DNA of 64,000 bases from Xanthomonas melonis (GCF_020783655.1 NZ_JAJGQH010000014.1:62001-126000), one strand, 5' to 3'. Shown: positions 9,947 through 19,782, counted from the stretch's first letter. Numbers and translations are program-made. Notes: generated from the letters alone by a model not told the origin.

Positions 9947-12076
9947 ATGCTGCGCGCACTGATCGACCTGAAACCGCGCGATGTGCCGCTGCGCGTCGCC
10001 TTGCGCAATACGGCGGCGGTCGTGCTGCCGCTGGCCGTCGGCGTCGCCACCGGGCATGTCGCCGCCGGCCTGGCGGTGTGCAGCGGCGCGCTCAACACCA
10101 TGTTCTCCGATCAACCCGGCCCGTACCGCGCACGCCTGCAGCGCATGCTGATGGCCGCGCTGGCCGCGGGTCTGGCGGCCTTGCTGGGCGTGTGGGTCGG
10201 GCACGACACGCCGGCCCTGGTGCTGGCCGGGCTGCTGCTCGGCCTGGGTGGTGGCCTGCTGGTGGCACTGGGCCCGGTGGCGGCGCGGGTCGGCCTGACC
10301 AGCATGATCCTGCTGGTGGTCAGCGCCGACATGCGGCTGCCGGTCGACCAGGCGCCCGGCGTGGCGGCGCTGATCTTCGCCGGCGGCCTGCTGCAGGTGC
10401 TGCTGGCGCTGGCGGCCTGGCCGTTGCAGCGCTACCGGCCGGAGCGTTTCGCGCTGGCCGAGCTGATGCGCCAGCTGGCCGGCATCGCCCGGCAACGTCC
10501 GGAGGCCAGCGCGGCACCGCCGGCCACCCAGGAAGTGCTGGATGCGATGGTGATGCTGCATGGCGAGCACCGCTCGCGCGCGATCGCCGTGCAGAGCTTT
10601 CGCATCATCGCCGAGCTGTGCGATCGCGTGCGGCTGGAGCTGCTGTCGCTGGCCGACGCCGACACCCGATTGAGCGAGTCGCAGGCGCGCCCGGCGATCG
10701 AACGGGTACTCGAACGCAGCGCCATCGTGCTGGACCAGCTGGCGCATGCGATGACGGTGGGCGAAGACCCGGAGGCGGCCGCTGCCTCGATGACCGGATT
10801 CGACGATCTGATCGCCGCGATGGCGCAGATCCAGCACGACAATGCCGACACCCGCGAGCGCCGGTTGGTGCGCGTGGCGGTGGCGCGTGCGCAAGGCCTG
10901 GGCGGGCAGTTGCGAGCGTTGATCCGCAATGCGCACTGGGCCAGCAGCCGCGGCGATATCCAGGCGCAACTGGCCGAGGCGCGGTTACCGGCCGCGTTGC
11001 GGCCGGCAGCCAGATGGGCCACCCTGCGCGCGAATCTGAATCTATCCTCGGTGGCGTTCCGGCATGCATTACGCTGCGGCGTGTGCCTGGCACTGGCCAT
11101 CGCCGTTCAGCGCTGGCAGCAGATTCCGCACGGTTTCTGGATTCCGATGACCACCGCCATCGTGCTCAAGCCGGATTTCGGCGGCACCTTCAGCTTCGGC
11201 GCGCTACGCGTGGCCGGCACCTTCGTCGGACTGCTGCTGGCCACCTTGCTGGCGCACCTGGCGATGGATGGCGCCAGCATTCGCCTGGCCTTGCTGGCGC
11301 TGTTCTGCCTGGGGTTCCGTTTGCTGACCCAGGTCAATTACGGCATCGGCGTGGCCTTCCTCACCGGCATGCTGGTGCTGCTGCTGTCCTTCGAAGGCGT
11401 CACGCCCGGCGAAGCGGTCGGCGCGCGCCTGCAAGCCACGGTGGCCGGCAGCACGCTGGCGCTGATCGCCTATGCGCTGTGGCCCACGCGCGAACGTCGG
11501 CATATCCGCGCCGCGCTGGCGCAGTTGCTCGACGCCTATCGCGAGCACCTGCACAACCTGCTGCTGGGGCGGATGGACCACCTGGGCGACAGCCGCGCTG
11601 CGGCGCGCGTGGCGCGTACCAACACGCAGGCCTCGATCGAACGCCTGCGTGGCGAGCCGCGCAGCCGGCGCAACCTGCAGGAGCTCAAACTCGCTGAGTC
11701 GCTGCTGGCCAATGGCAACCGGCTGATCCGCGCCACCCTGCTGCTGGAAGCGGTGCTGCGCGATGGCCATACCTTGCCCAGGCTGGATGCGCTATCGGCG
11801 TTTGCCGATCGCGCCGACCAGGCCCTGGCCGAGCTCATTACCTGCCTGGTCGACGGTGGCACGCCGGCCGCAGCCACCTTGCGCAGCGCCGAGCGCACGC
11901 TCTCCGAAGCGCTGGCCGCACTGCCCGACAGCTCGCCCGCCAGCGCCGCCCTGGCCGATACCATCGACCGCGTCACCGACAGCATCGGCACGCTCACCCA
12001 TCTGCTGCGCCCCGCGCGAGCGATCTCGACAGAAACATCCGCAGCGCATGACGGCGTCCACGGAGCCGGCGGGTAA
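9947..12076 (+). CDS. FUSC-family inner-membrane protein (YccS/aromatic-acid efflux-like)
   Basis: 709 residues with the two-block architecture of the FUSC family: about five membrane segments in residues 10-165, a soluble helical middle, a second set of membrane helices in residues 375-510, and a helical cytoplasmic tail. FWIPMTTAIVLKPDFGGTFS near residue 400 is the family's signature region. Relatives include YccS and the AaeB p-hydroxybenzoate efflux pump. Its position between nbaC and kynU suggests export of an aromatic or acidic intermediate, but that is only inferred from position. Confidence 0.88.
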   Translation: MLRALIDLKPRDVPLRVALRNTAAVVLPLAVGVATGHVAAGLAVCSGALNTMFSDQPGPYRARLQRMLMAALAAGLAALLGVWVGHDTPALVLAGLLLGLGGGLLVALGPVAARVGLTSMILLVVSADMRLPVDQAPGVAALIFAGGLLQVLLALAAWPLQRYRPERFALAELMRQLAGIARQRPEASAAPPATQEVLDAMVMLHGEHRSRAIAVQSFRIIAELCDRVRLELLSLADADTRLSESQARPAIERVLERSAIVLDQLAHAMTVGEDPEAAAASMTGFDDLIAAMAQIQHDNADTRERRLVRVAVARAQGLGGQLRALIRNAHWASSRGDIQAQLAEARLPAALRPAARWATLRANLNLSSVAFRHALRCGVCLALAIAVQRWQQIPHGFWIPMTTAIVLKPDFGGTFSFGALRVAGTFVGLLLATLLAHLAMDGASIRLALLALFCLGFRLLTQVNYGIGVAFLTGMLVLLLSFEGVTPGEAVGARLQATVAGSTLALIAYALWPTRERRHIRAALAQLLDAYREHLHNLLLGRMDHLGDSRAAARVARTNTQASIERLRGEPRSRRNLQELKLAESLLANGNRLIRATLLLEAVLRDGHTLPRLDALSAFADRADQALAELITCLVDGGTPAAATLRSAERTLSEALAALPDSSPASAALADTIDRVTDSIGTLTHLLRPARAISTETSAAHDGVHGAGG

Positions 12077-12109
12077 ACTGCCGCATCGCTACAGACCACT
12101 GCCAGCCCG

Positions 12110-13384
12110 ATGACCACCGACCCACTGTCCCGCTCCCATGCCGCAGCGCTGGATGCCGCCGACCCCTTGCACGCGCTGCGCGATGCCTTCGTTTTCCCGC
12201 AGCATGCCGGTGCGGACCAGACCTACTTCGTCGGCAATTCGCTGGGCCTGCAGCCCCGCGATGCGCGCGTCATGGTGGACGAGGTACTCGATCACTGGGG
12301 CGCGCTGGCGGTGGAAGGCCACTTCACCGGCCCGACCCAATGGCTGACCTATCACCAGCTGGTGCGCGACGGGCTGGCGCGCGTGGTCGGCGCGCAACCC
12401 GGCGAAGTGGTGGCGATGAACACCCTCAGCGTCAACCTGCACCTGATGATGGCCAGCTTCTACCGCCCGACTGCCGAGCGCGGCGCGATCCTGATCGAGG
12501 CCGGTGCCTTCCCGTCCGATCGCCACGCGGTCGAATCGCAGCTGCGCCTGCACGGGCTGGATCCGGCCACGCATCTGATCGAAGTGGAGGCCGATGAAGC
12601 CAACGGCACGTTGTCGATGGCGGCCATTGCCGATGCCATCGTGCAGCACGGTCCGCGCCTGGCGTTGGTGCTGTGGCCGGGTATCCAGTACCGCACCGGG
12701 CAGGCATTCGATCTGGGCGAAATCGCGCGGCTGGCGCGCGCGCAGGGCGCCGCGGTGGGCTTCGATCTGGCCCATGCGGTAGGCAACATCCCGCTGACCC
12801 TGCATGACGATGGCGTCGATTTCGCGGTGTGGTGCCACTACAAGTATCTCAATGCAGGCCCGGGCGCGGTGGGCGGTTGCTTCGTGCACGCGCGGCATGC
12901 CAACAGCGAGCTGCCGCGCATGGCGGGATGGTGGGGGCATGAGCAGCACACCCGCTTCCGCATGGACCCGCAGTTCGTCCCCTCGCCCGGCGCCGAAGGC
13001 TGGCAGCTGAGCAATCCGCCGGTGTTGGCGCTGGCACCGCTGCGCGCCTCGCTGGCGTTGTTCGACCAGGCCGGCATGGCCGCATTGCGGGCCAAGTCCG
13101 AACGGCTGACCGGCCATCTGGAGCAGTTGATCCATGCGCGTTTGCCGCAGGTGCTGCAGATCGTCACTCCGGCCGAACCTGCGCGGCGCGGCTGCCAGCT
13201 GTCCTTGCGCGTGGTTGGCGGGCGCACGCAGGGGCGGGCGTTGTTCGAGCATCTGCGTTCGGTCGGCGTACTCGGCGACTGGCGCGAACCGGACGTGATC
13301 CGCATCGCGCCGGTGCCGCTGTACAACCGTTTCAGCGATCTGCACACCTTCGTGGAACAGGTCGAAGCCTGGGCCGCGGCCTGA
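12110..13384 (+). CDS. kynU: Kynureninase
   Basis: 424-residue PLP enzyme that splits kynurenine or 3-hydroxykynurenine into (hydroxy)anthranilate and alanine. The PLP lysine is K245 in WCHYKYLNAGPG, and the phosphate and ring contacts AFPSDRHAVESQ (near 133-144) and GFDLAHAVGN (near 217-226) are intact. Length fits the family (about 415-425). It starts 33 bases after the FUSC gene and is followed by kmo. With nbaC, these genes carry kynurenine to quinolinate. Tryptophan dioxygenase and kynurenine formamidase are not in the window. Confidence 0.97.
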   Translation: MTTDPLSRSHAAALDAADPLHALRDAFVFPQHAGADQTYFVGNSLGLQPRDARVMVDEVLDHWGALAVEGHFTGPTQWLTYHQLVRDGLARVVGAQPGEVVAMNTLSVNLHLMMASFYRPTAERGAILIEAGAFPSDRHAVESQLRLHGLDPATHLIEVEADEANGTLSMAAIADAIVQHGPRLALVLWPGIQYRTGQAFDLGEIARLARAQGAAVGFDLAHAVGNIPLTLHDDGVDFAVWCHYKYLNAGPGAVGGCFVHARHANSELPRMAGWWGHEQHTRFRMDPQFVPSPGAEGWQLSNPPVLALAPLRASLALFDQAGMAALRAKSERLTGHLEQLIHARLPQVLQIVTPAEPARRGCQLSLRVVGGRTQGRALFEHLRSVGVLGDWREPDVIRIAPVPLYNRFSDLHTFVEQVEAWAAA

Positions 13385-13555
13385 GCGCTCAGGCTGACTG
13401 CACCGCCACCACGCCGCACGGCCGGCGCGCGGAATCGCTGCAGGTCAACGTACACTCCGAGCCCGCCCACGGCTGATGCCAGGGCGGCCGTCATTGCCAG
13501 CCGTTGTCTTCCCCCTTTTCGCCGGCGCTGCGTCCGGCTGCTGCCGGACATTGCA

Positions 13556-14923
13556 TTGAGCCCAGTTTCCCCCCGCTCCCTGACCCTGATCGGCGCCGGC
13601 CTGGCCGGTTGCCTGCTGGCCATCCTGCTGTCGCGCCGCGGCTGGCAGATCACCATGTACGAGCGCCGTGGCGACCCGCGCATCAAGGGTTACGAGTCCG
13701 GCCGCTCGATCAACCTCGCACTGGCCGAACGCGGCCGCCACGCACTGCGCCAGGCCGGTGCCGAAGAGGCGGTGATGGCCAAGGCGGTGATGATGCGCGG
13801 ACGCATGGTGCACCCGATCGGCGCAGAGCCGCAGCTGCAGCGTTACGGCCGCGACGACAGCGAGGTGATCTGGTCCATCCACCGCGCTGCATTGAACGTT
13901 GCGCTGCTGGAGCTGGCCGAACAGGCCGGCGCACGCGTGCACTTCCATCGCCGCCTGCACACGGTGGACTTCGATGCCGGCTACGCGCGCTTCATCGACG
14001 ACCGCGACGACCAGCCGCACGAGATCCACTTCCAGAGCCTGATCGGCAGCGACGGGGCCGGCTCGGCACTGCGCGCGGCGATGCAGCGCAAATCGCCGCT
14101 GGGCGAGCGCATCGAATTTCTCGATCATTCGTACAAGGAACTGGAAATTCCGCCGTTGCCCGATGGCGGCTTCCGCATCGAGCGCAATGCGCTGCACATC
14201 TGGCCGCGCGGGCGCTACATGTGCATCGCGCTGCCCAACGACGGCGGCACCTTCACCGTGACCCTGTTCCTGCCCAACGCCGGCGACCCCAGTTTCGCCA
14301 CCACCCGCACCGGCGAAGAAGCCCACGCCCTGTTCGCCCGCGATTTTCCCGACGCGCTGCCGCTGATTCCGCAGCTGGAAGAACACTGGGAAGAACATCC
14401 GCCCGGCCTGCTCGGCACCCTGACCCTGGAGCGCTGGCACCTGGACAGCCGTGCGCTGCTGATCGGCGACGCCGCGCATGCGATGGTGCCCTTCCATGGC
14501 CAGGGCATGAACTGCGCATTCGAAGACTGCGTGGCATTGGCCGAGCAGATGGATGCGCACGACGACATCGGCAGCGCGTTCGCCGCATTCGAGGCCGCAC
14601 GCCGCGACGATGCCTCCGCGATCCAGCAGATGGCGCTGGAGAACTATCTGGAAATGCGCGACCGCGTGGGCGATGCCGACTTCCTGCTGCAACGCGAACT
14701 CGAACAGCAACTGCAGGCGCGCTGGCCCACCCGTTTCGTGCCGCACTACACCATGGTCACCTTTCTGCGCACGCGCTATTCGATCGCGCTGGCGCGCAGC
14801 GAGATCCAGCGGCAGATCCTGGTCGATGCCACGCGCGGGCATCGCGACCTGTCGCAGATCGATTGGGCCGCGCTGGAAACGGTGGTGCATGCGCGCCTGG
14901 AGCCGCTGGAGGGCGCGCACTGA
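13556..14923 (+). CDS. kmo: Kynurenine 3-monooxygenase
   Basis: 455-residue FAD monooxygenase that hydroxylates kynurenine at position 3 using NADPH. The N-terminal dinucleotide site is LIGAGLAGCLLAILLSRRGW (residues 10-29). The second FAD motif GDAAHAMVPFHGQGMNCAFE lies near residue 304, with the hydroxylase motif GSDGAGSALR near 163. The start codon appears to be TTG at 13556 (reads LSPVSPRSLTLIGAG); no better ATG or GTG precedes the FAD motif. Completes the kynurenine branch with kynU and nbaC. Confidence 0.95.
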   Translation: MSPVSPRSLTLIGAGLAGCLLAILLSRRGWQITMYERRGDPRIKGYESGRSINLALAERGRHALRQAGAEEAVMAKAVMMRGRMVHPIGAEPQLQRYGRDDSEVIWSIHRAALNVALLELAEQAGARVHFHRRLHTVDFDAGYARFIDDRDDQPHEIHFQSLIGSDGAGSALRAAMQRKSPLGERIEFLDHSYKELEIPPLPDGGFRIERNALHIWPRGRYMCIALPNDGGTFTVTLFLPNAGDPSFATTRTGEEAHALFARDFPDALPLIPQLEEHWEEHPPGLLGTLTLERWHLDSRALLIGDAAHAMVPFHGQGMNCAFEDCVALAEQMDAHDDIGSAFAAFEAARRDDASAIQQMALENYLEMRDRVGDADFLLQRELEQQLQARWPTRFVPHYTMVTFLRTRYSIALARSEIQRQILVDATRGHRDLSQIDWAALETVVHARLEPLEGAH

Positions 14924-15053
14924 AACAGGCGCCTGCAGCGTGTCGCGCGCGGCGGCACAGCCGCGCCTCAGCGTGCGGACCCGGCGATGAGGGATACTAG
15001 CGGCCACTGGCGGCGCATACGCCGTGCGCCGCGGATCCGGATGTCGCCACCGC

Positions 15054-16499
15054 ATGCCTGAGAGCTTTCTCTTCTACGACCTGGAAACCTTCGGCCAGGA
15101 CCCACACCGCACCCGCATTGCGCAGTTCGCCGCCGTGCGCACCGATGCGCAGCTGCGCGTGATCGAAGAACCGATCAGCTTCTTCGTGCAGCCTGCCGAC
15201 GATCTGCTGCCCTCGCCCTACGCCACCATGGTCACCGGCATCACCCCGCAGCACGCGCTGCGCGAAGGTGTGAACGAGGCCGAAGCGTTCGCACGGATCG
15301 CCGAGCAGATGATCCGCCCGCAGACCTGCACGCTGGGCTACAACTCGATCCGCTTCGACGACGAATTCGTGCGCTGCGGCCTGTTCCGCAATTTCTACGA
15401 CCCGTACGAACGCGAGTGGCGCGGCGGCAATTCGCGCTGGGACCTGCTGGATGTGCTGCGTCTGGTGCATGCATTGCGCCCCGACGGCATCGTCTGGCCA
15501 CAGCGCGAGGATGGCGCCACCTCGTTCAAGCTGGAACACCTGGCCGACGCCAACGACGTGCGCGAGGGCGAGGCGCATGAAGCGCTGTCCGACGTATACG
15601 CCACCATCGGCATGGCGCGCAGGTTTCAGCAGCACCAGCCCAAGCTATGGGACTACGCATTGCGCCTGCGCGACAAGCGCTTCGCCGCCACCCTGCTGGA
15701 TGTGATCGCCATGCAGCCGGTGCTGCACATTTCCCAGCGCTATCCCGCCTCGCGCCTGTGCGCGGCGGTAGTGTTGCCGCTGACCCGGCATCCGCGCATC
15801 GACAGCCGGGTGATCGTGTTCGATCTGGAAGGCGATCCGGAGGTGCTGCTGCGGCTGAGCCCGGATCAGATCGCCGAGCGCCTGTACATCCGCGCTGCCG
15901 ATCTGCCCGAGGGCGAGCAACGCATCCCGCTGAAGGAAGTGCATCTGAACAAGTCGCCGGCACTGGTCGCCTGGCAGCATCTGCGCGAGGCCGATCTGCA
16001 GCGCCTGGGCGTGGACCGGGCGGCGGTACTGGCCAAGGCCGAGCGCCTGCGCGCACTCGGCCCGACCCTGGCCGAGAAGGTGCGCCAGGTGTATGCGGGC
16101 GAGCGCAGCGCCGATGCGGCGGGTAACGACGCCGACGCCTCGCTCTATGACGGTTTCCTTGCCGAAGGCGACAAGCGCCTGCTGAGCCAGGTGCGCGCCA
16201 GCGCACCGGCCGAACTGGGCGCACTGGAAACGCGGTTTCGCGATCCGCGCCTGATCGAGCTGCTGTTCCGCTATCGCGCGCGCAACTGGCCGCACACGCT
16301 GTCGATCGCAGAACTCGATCGCTGGAATGCCTACCGCCGCCAGCGCCTGCTCGACGACCGTGGCCTGGGCGAACTCACCCTGGAGCAGTACCACGCGCAG
16401 ATCGCGGATTTACGGCTTGCTCACCCCGACGATGCTACCAAGCAAGCCCTGCTCGACCAGCTCGCCGCCTGGGGCTCGGATCTCCAACGCACGCTATGA
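15054..16499 (+). CDS. sbcB: Exodeoxyribonuclease I
   Basis: 481-residue 3'-5' single-strand DNA exonuclease that acts in recombination and mismatch repair and interacts with SSB. DnaQ-type exonuclease motifs are present: FLFYDLETFGQDP (residues 4-16), GYNSIRFDDEFVR near 95, and the HEALSDVYAT motif near 178. The SH3-like and C-terminal helical domains follow. E. coli ExoI is 475 residues. I chose the ATG at 15054 (MPESFLFYD) over an in-frame GTG ten codons upstream because family members begin just before FxYDLET. Its stop overlaps the next gene. Confidence 0.95.
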   Translation: MPESFLFYDLETFGQDPHRTRIAQFAAVRTDAQLRVIEEPISFFVQPADDLLPSPYATMVTGITPQHALREGVNEAEAFARIAEQMIRPQTCTLGYNSIRFDDEFVRCGLFRNFYDPYEREWRGGNSRWDLLDVLRLVHALRPDGIVWPQREDGATSFKLEHLADANDVREGEAHEALSDVYATIGMARRFQQHQPKLWDYALRLRDKRFAATLLDVIAMQPVLHISQRYPASRLCAAVVLPLTRHPRIDSRVIVFDLEGDPEVLLRLSPDQIAERLYIRAADLPEGEQRIPLKEVHLNKSPALVAWQHLREADLQRLGVDRAAVLAKAERLRALGPTLAEKVRQVYAGERSADAAGNDADASLYDGFLAEGDKRLLSQVRASAPAELGALETRFRDPRLIELLFRYRARNWPHTLSIAELDRWNAYRRQRLLDDRGLGELTLEQYHAQIADLRLAHPDDATKQALLDQLAAWGSDLQRTL

Positions 16500-17182
16500 C
16501 CACCTATTTTTCCGACGCCAGTTTCAAGTTCCTGCGCGCCCTGGCCCGCCACAACGACAAGACCTGGTTCAACGACCACCGGCATCAGTACGAAGCCCAT
16601 GTGCGTCAGCCATTCCTGCAGCTGATCACCGATCTGCAGCCGGCGCTTGCGCAGGTGAGCGAACACTATCGCGCCGATCCCAAGACCCAGGGCGGCTCGC
16701 TGTTCCGCATCTACCGCGACGCACGCTTTTCCAACGACAAATCGCCGTACAAGACCTGGCAGGGCGCGCGCCTGTTCCATGCGCGCCGGCGGCAGGTGCC
16801 GGCGCCGTCGTTCTATCTCCATCTGCAACCGGGCGAGAGCTTTGTCGGCGCAGGTCTCTGGCATCCCGAGCCGGACACCCAGCGCAAGTTGCGCCAGTTC
16901 ATCTTCGACAATCCCGGCAGCTGGAGGGCCGCCGCGCACAGCCCCACGCTGCGCCGCAAGTTCGCGTTGGACGACAGCGAAAAACTGGTGCGCGCACCGC
17001 GTGGTTTTCCCAACGACTTCGAGTTCATCGACGATCTCAAGCACCGCAACTGGGCCTACCTGCGCCATCTGGACGACAGCATCATGACCGGGCCGCGCCT
17101 GCGCCAGACCATCGAGGCGGACCTGGTCATCCTGGCCCCGTTCGTCGATTACCTGTGCGCGGCGCTGGATCTGGAATTCTGA
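16496..17182 (+). CDS. DUF2461 family protein
   Basis: 228 residues of the DUF2461 (TIGR02453) family of unknown function. Hallmarks are the N-terminal SFKFLRALARHNDKTWFNDHR region, GGSLFRIYRDARFSNDKSPYKTW around residues 67-89, and the FYLHLQPGESFVGAGLWHPE strand (105-124). Overlaps sbcB by ATGA, so the two are translationally coupled; whether they share a function is unknown. No signal peptide or membrane segment. Confidence 0.9.
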   Translation: MTTYFSDASFKFLRALARHNDKTWFNDHRHQYEAHVRQPFLQLITDLQPALAQVSEHYRADPKTQGGSLFRIYRDARFSNDKSPYKTWQGARLFHARRRQVPAPSFYLHLQPGESFVGAGLWHPEPDTQRKLRQFIFDNPGSWRAAAHSPTLRRKFALDDSEKLVRAPRGFPNDFEFIDDLKHRNWAYLRHLDDSIMTGPRLRQTIEADLVILAPFVDYLCAALDLEF

Positions 17183-17450
17183 TGCGGCAGGCGAGGCAAG
17201 CCGTCGCAGGCCTGCAGTTGCCACGCGTCATCGGCAACGCCCATCGCGCCCGGAGGCGCGGCTACCGGCATCCCGCGGCTGCTCGAGTGCCGGGCGAAAA
17301 GTCGGTAGCCAGCCCCACGTCCTCCCGCAGGCGCGCACCCGGGCGCGAGCTGGCGTTCGCGGTGACGCGGGATCGCCTGCGCGATTCACTCCACGCCTGC
17401 ATCGGCCGGCTGCGCGCCGACACCTCCCACACGGCAACCGGGTGCGAACG

Positions 17451-18017
17451 ATGAAGAAGCGTTGGTGGCTGTTGCCGTTGGCAACGGTGGTATTGCTGGC
17501 CGGCTACGTGATCGCCGGGCCGTATCTGGCCATCCGCGGCATCAGCCAGGCCATCGCCGAGCGCGATGCCGCGCGGCTGGAGCGCTACGTGGATTTTCCC
17601 AGCCTACGCGTCAACCTGAAGGCGCAGCTGGACGATTATCTGGTGCGTCAGGCCGGCAGCGGCCTGCAATCGAGCCTGTTCGGCGGCTTCGCCCTGCAAC
17701 TGGCCAGCGGCATCGGCGGTGCGGGCGTGGATACCCTGGTCACGCCGCTGGGCATCGGCGCCGTGCTGCAGGGCCATCACGTGTGGAATCGTGTGACCGG
17801 CGACACCGTCAGTGCCGACACCTATGCCGCGGCCGCACCGGCGCGCCCGCTGCAGGACGCCAACCAGCGCTTCGAATCCATCCGCCGCTTCACCGCCACC
17901 ACGCAGACCGCGGCCGGCGCGCCGGTGGTGTTCGTGCTGACCCGCCAGGGCCTGCGCTGGCGGCTGACCGATATCCGGCTGCCGCTGACCGATACGGCAA
18001 CGGCGCCCACACCGTAG
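17451..18017 (+). CDS. DUF2939 family membrane-anchored protein
   Basis: 188 residues starting MKKRWWLLPLATVVLLAGYV, an N-terminal membrane anchor or uncleaved signal. The motif YLAIRGISQAIAERDAARLERYVDFPSLRVNLKAQL (in parts, residues 23-60) is typical of DUF2939, and the C-terminal half is a small alpha/beta domain ending in LTRQGLRWRLTDIRLPL. The ATG at 17451 is preferred over a GTG three codons upstream. The 268-bp spacer before it shows nothing definite. Function unknown; likely periplasmic, tethered to the inner membrane. Confidence 0.87.
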   Translation: MKKRWWLLPLATVVLLAGYVIAGPYLAIRGISQAIAERDAARLERYVDFPSLRVNLKAQLDDYLVRQAGSGLQSSLFGGFALQLASGIGGAGVDTLVTPLGIGAVLQGHHVWNRVTGDTVSADTYAAAAPARPLQDANQRFESIRRFTATTQTAAGAPVVFVLTRQGLRWRLTDIRLPLTDTATAPTP

Positions 18018-18066
18018 CGCGCGGCGCAGCGGCTGCACGTGCCGCGCTGTGGCGGCGGCGCGCCGG

Positions 18067-18810
18067 TTATGAAAACCGCCAGGCCCGTTGCTGCCAGGCC
18101 GCCTGCAGCCGCCGCATCGACGGGCGCAGCTGGCGACGCGCCATCCACGGCAACGGCGCCAGCGCCTGCTCCAGCGGTGCCGGCGTCCCTCGTCTGGTCC
18201 AGGCGAACGCGATCTGGTTGCGCAGATCAGGCTCGGGCAAGACCAGCACCAGGCCGTCGAAGAGCGTGCGCAGCTGCCCCAGATGCTCGGCGATCGGCAC
18301 ATCGTACAGATTGAATGCCAGCACCCCGCCTGGGCGCAGCGCGGCCCGGCACTGTGCGTAGAACTCCGGCGTACACAGCGCCGGCGGAATGCCGTCGGCG
18401 TCGTAGGCGTCCAGCAGCAACAGGTCGTAGCGCCCGGCGCGGCTGGCGATCCACTGCGCCCCATCGCCCAGCGTGATCTCCAGCCGCGCGTCGTCGCGCG
18501 GCAGCACGAATGCATCGCGCAACGCCAGCACCTGCGCATCGGCTTCCACCGCCTCGATGCGTGTGCTGGGCAGGTAGCGGTGGCAGAACTTCAGCTGCGC
18601 ACCGCCGCCTACGCCGATCAATCCGATGCATGCCGGGCGTGGCTGCAGCCACAGCGCTGCCAACATGCTGCGCGTGTACGGCAACACCAGCCGATGCGGT
18701 GCCCAGCGCGACATGCGGGTCTGCACCGTGTCGTCGCTGAAGGACAGTTCGAGCTTGCGCCAGGTGCGCAGCAGCCCGGCACGCGCCGGCGGCCGTGGCC
18801 CCTCGCTCAT
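18067..18810 (-). CDS. Spermidine-synthase-like enzyme
   Basis: 247 residues with the Rossmann-fold of polyamine aminopropyltransferases and related methyltransferases. The cofactor loop is GLIGVGGGAQLKF near residue 62, followed by IEAVEADAQVL (acidic end of beta-2), GDGAQWI, and the catalytic-type stretch LLLLDAYDADGIPP near residue 135. PEFYAQCRAALRPGGVLAFNLY completes the fold. The N-terminal tetramerisation strand region of true SpeE is short, so substrate and activity are uncertain. The start at 18810 (MSEGPRPPARA) overlaps the end of the 5'-nucleotidase gene by 4 bases. Confidence 0.82.
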   Translation of the reverse strand: MSEGPRPPARAGLLRTWRKLELSFSDDTVQTRMSRWAPHRLVLPYTRSMLAALWLQPRPACIGLIGVGGGAQLKFCHRYLPSTRIEAVEADAQVLALRDAFVLPRDDARLEITLGDGAQWIASRAGRYDLLLLDAYDADGIPPALCTPEFYAQCRAALRPGGVLAFNLYDVPIAEHLGQLRTLFDGLVLVLPEPDLRNQIAFAWTRRGTPAPLEQALAPLPWMARRQLRPSMRRLQAAWQQRAWRFS

Positions 18811-19772
18811 GCCTGCGGCGGGTCGTTGGCCACCCCGTGCGGCACATGTCCGGCCGCCACGTGCTGATGCTGGCGTGCGCTGTCGATGTTGTGCTGGGAG
18901 TCGTCGAAGAAGATGTCTGCGCCAAACGCCTGCAGGAACGGGCCCTTGTGCCGTCCGCCGAGAAACAGCGCCTCGTCCAGGCGCACTCCCCATTCGCGCA
19001 GGGTGCGGATCACCCGTTCGTGCGCCGGCGCCGAGCGCGCGGTGACCAGGGCAGTCCGGATCGGCGACGCTTCGCCGGGCGGAAACGCGGCCTGCAGGGT
19101 ATGCAGCGCCGACAGGAAGTTGCGGAATGGCCCGACCGACAGCGGTTCGCGCGCACGCTCGCGCTCGTGCCGCCCGAACGCCTCCACGCCCTGCTCGCGC
19201 GAGATACGTTCGCTCTCGTCACCGAAGATCACCGCATCGCCGTCGAAGGCGATACGTAGCTGCGTGGACAGGCGGCTTTCGTCGTTGTCGGCGATCGCCG
19301 CGGCGGCCTCGGCGCGCTCGCCGGGCGCGCGCGGCATGATGGTCGCCGCAGCGATGCCGTGGGCCAGCGCGCGGCGCACCGATTCCGGATTGGCGGACAG
19401 GAACAGATCGGTGCCGAACGGCTTCACGTACGGCCAGGTCGGCTCGCCAGAGGTGAACGTGGCGCGCACGATGCCCAGGTTGTAGTGCTGGATCGAGTTG
19501 AAGATGCGCAGGCCGGTATCGGCCGAATTGCGCGACAGCAGGATCACTTCCACGCGCGGGGTTTCTTCCGGCGCACCGTGGTTGAGCGCCAGCAACTTGC
19601 GCACCACCGGAAAGGCCACACCCGGCTGCAGGATGTCGTCTTCGTGCTCGCGTTGGAATGCCGAATACGCCTCCACCCCGCTGGCCTCGAACAAGGCATG
19701 GCCTTCCTCGAGATCGAACAGCGCGCGCGAGGTCACTGCGACGGTCAATAACCTGGGGGAGTTGTCGGGCAT
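18807..19772 (-). CDS. Cytosolic 5'-nucleotidase (NT5C1-type family)
   Basis: 321 residues of the 5'-nucleotidase family related to eukaryotic cytosolic NT5C1, expected to dephosphorylate nucleoside monophosphates. Visible family features are LTVAVTSRALFDLEEGH at the N-terminus, EVILLSRNSADTGLRIFNSI (residues 75-94), the haloacid-dehalogenase-type aspartate motif IAFDGDAVIFGDESE near residue 173, LVTARSAPAHERVIRTL near 240, and a C-terminal FGADIFFDDSQHNID with the terminal acidic pair. Coupled by ATGA overlap to the downstream spermidine-synthase-like gene. Confidence 0.9.
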   Translation of the reverse strand: MPDNSPRLLTVAVTSRALFDLEEGHALFEASGVEAYSAFQREHEDDILQPGVAFPVVRKLLALNHGAPEETPRVEVILLSRNSADTGLRIFNSIQHYNLGIVRATFTSGEPTWPYVKPFGTDLFLSANPESVRRALAHGIAAATIMPRAPGERAEAAAAIADNDESRLSTQLRIAFDGDAVIFGDESERISREQGVEAFGRHERERAREPLSVGPFRNFLSALHTLQAAFPPGEASPIRTALVTARSAPAHERVIRTLREWGVRLDEALFLGGRHKGPFLQAFGADIFFDDSQHNIDSARQHQHVAAGHVPHGVANDPPQA

Positions 19773-19782
19773 TGGAAAGGCC

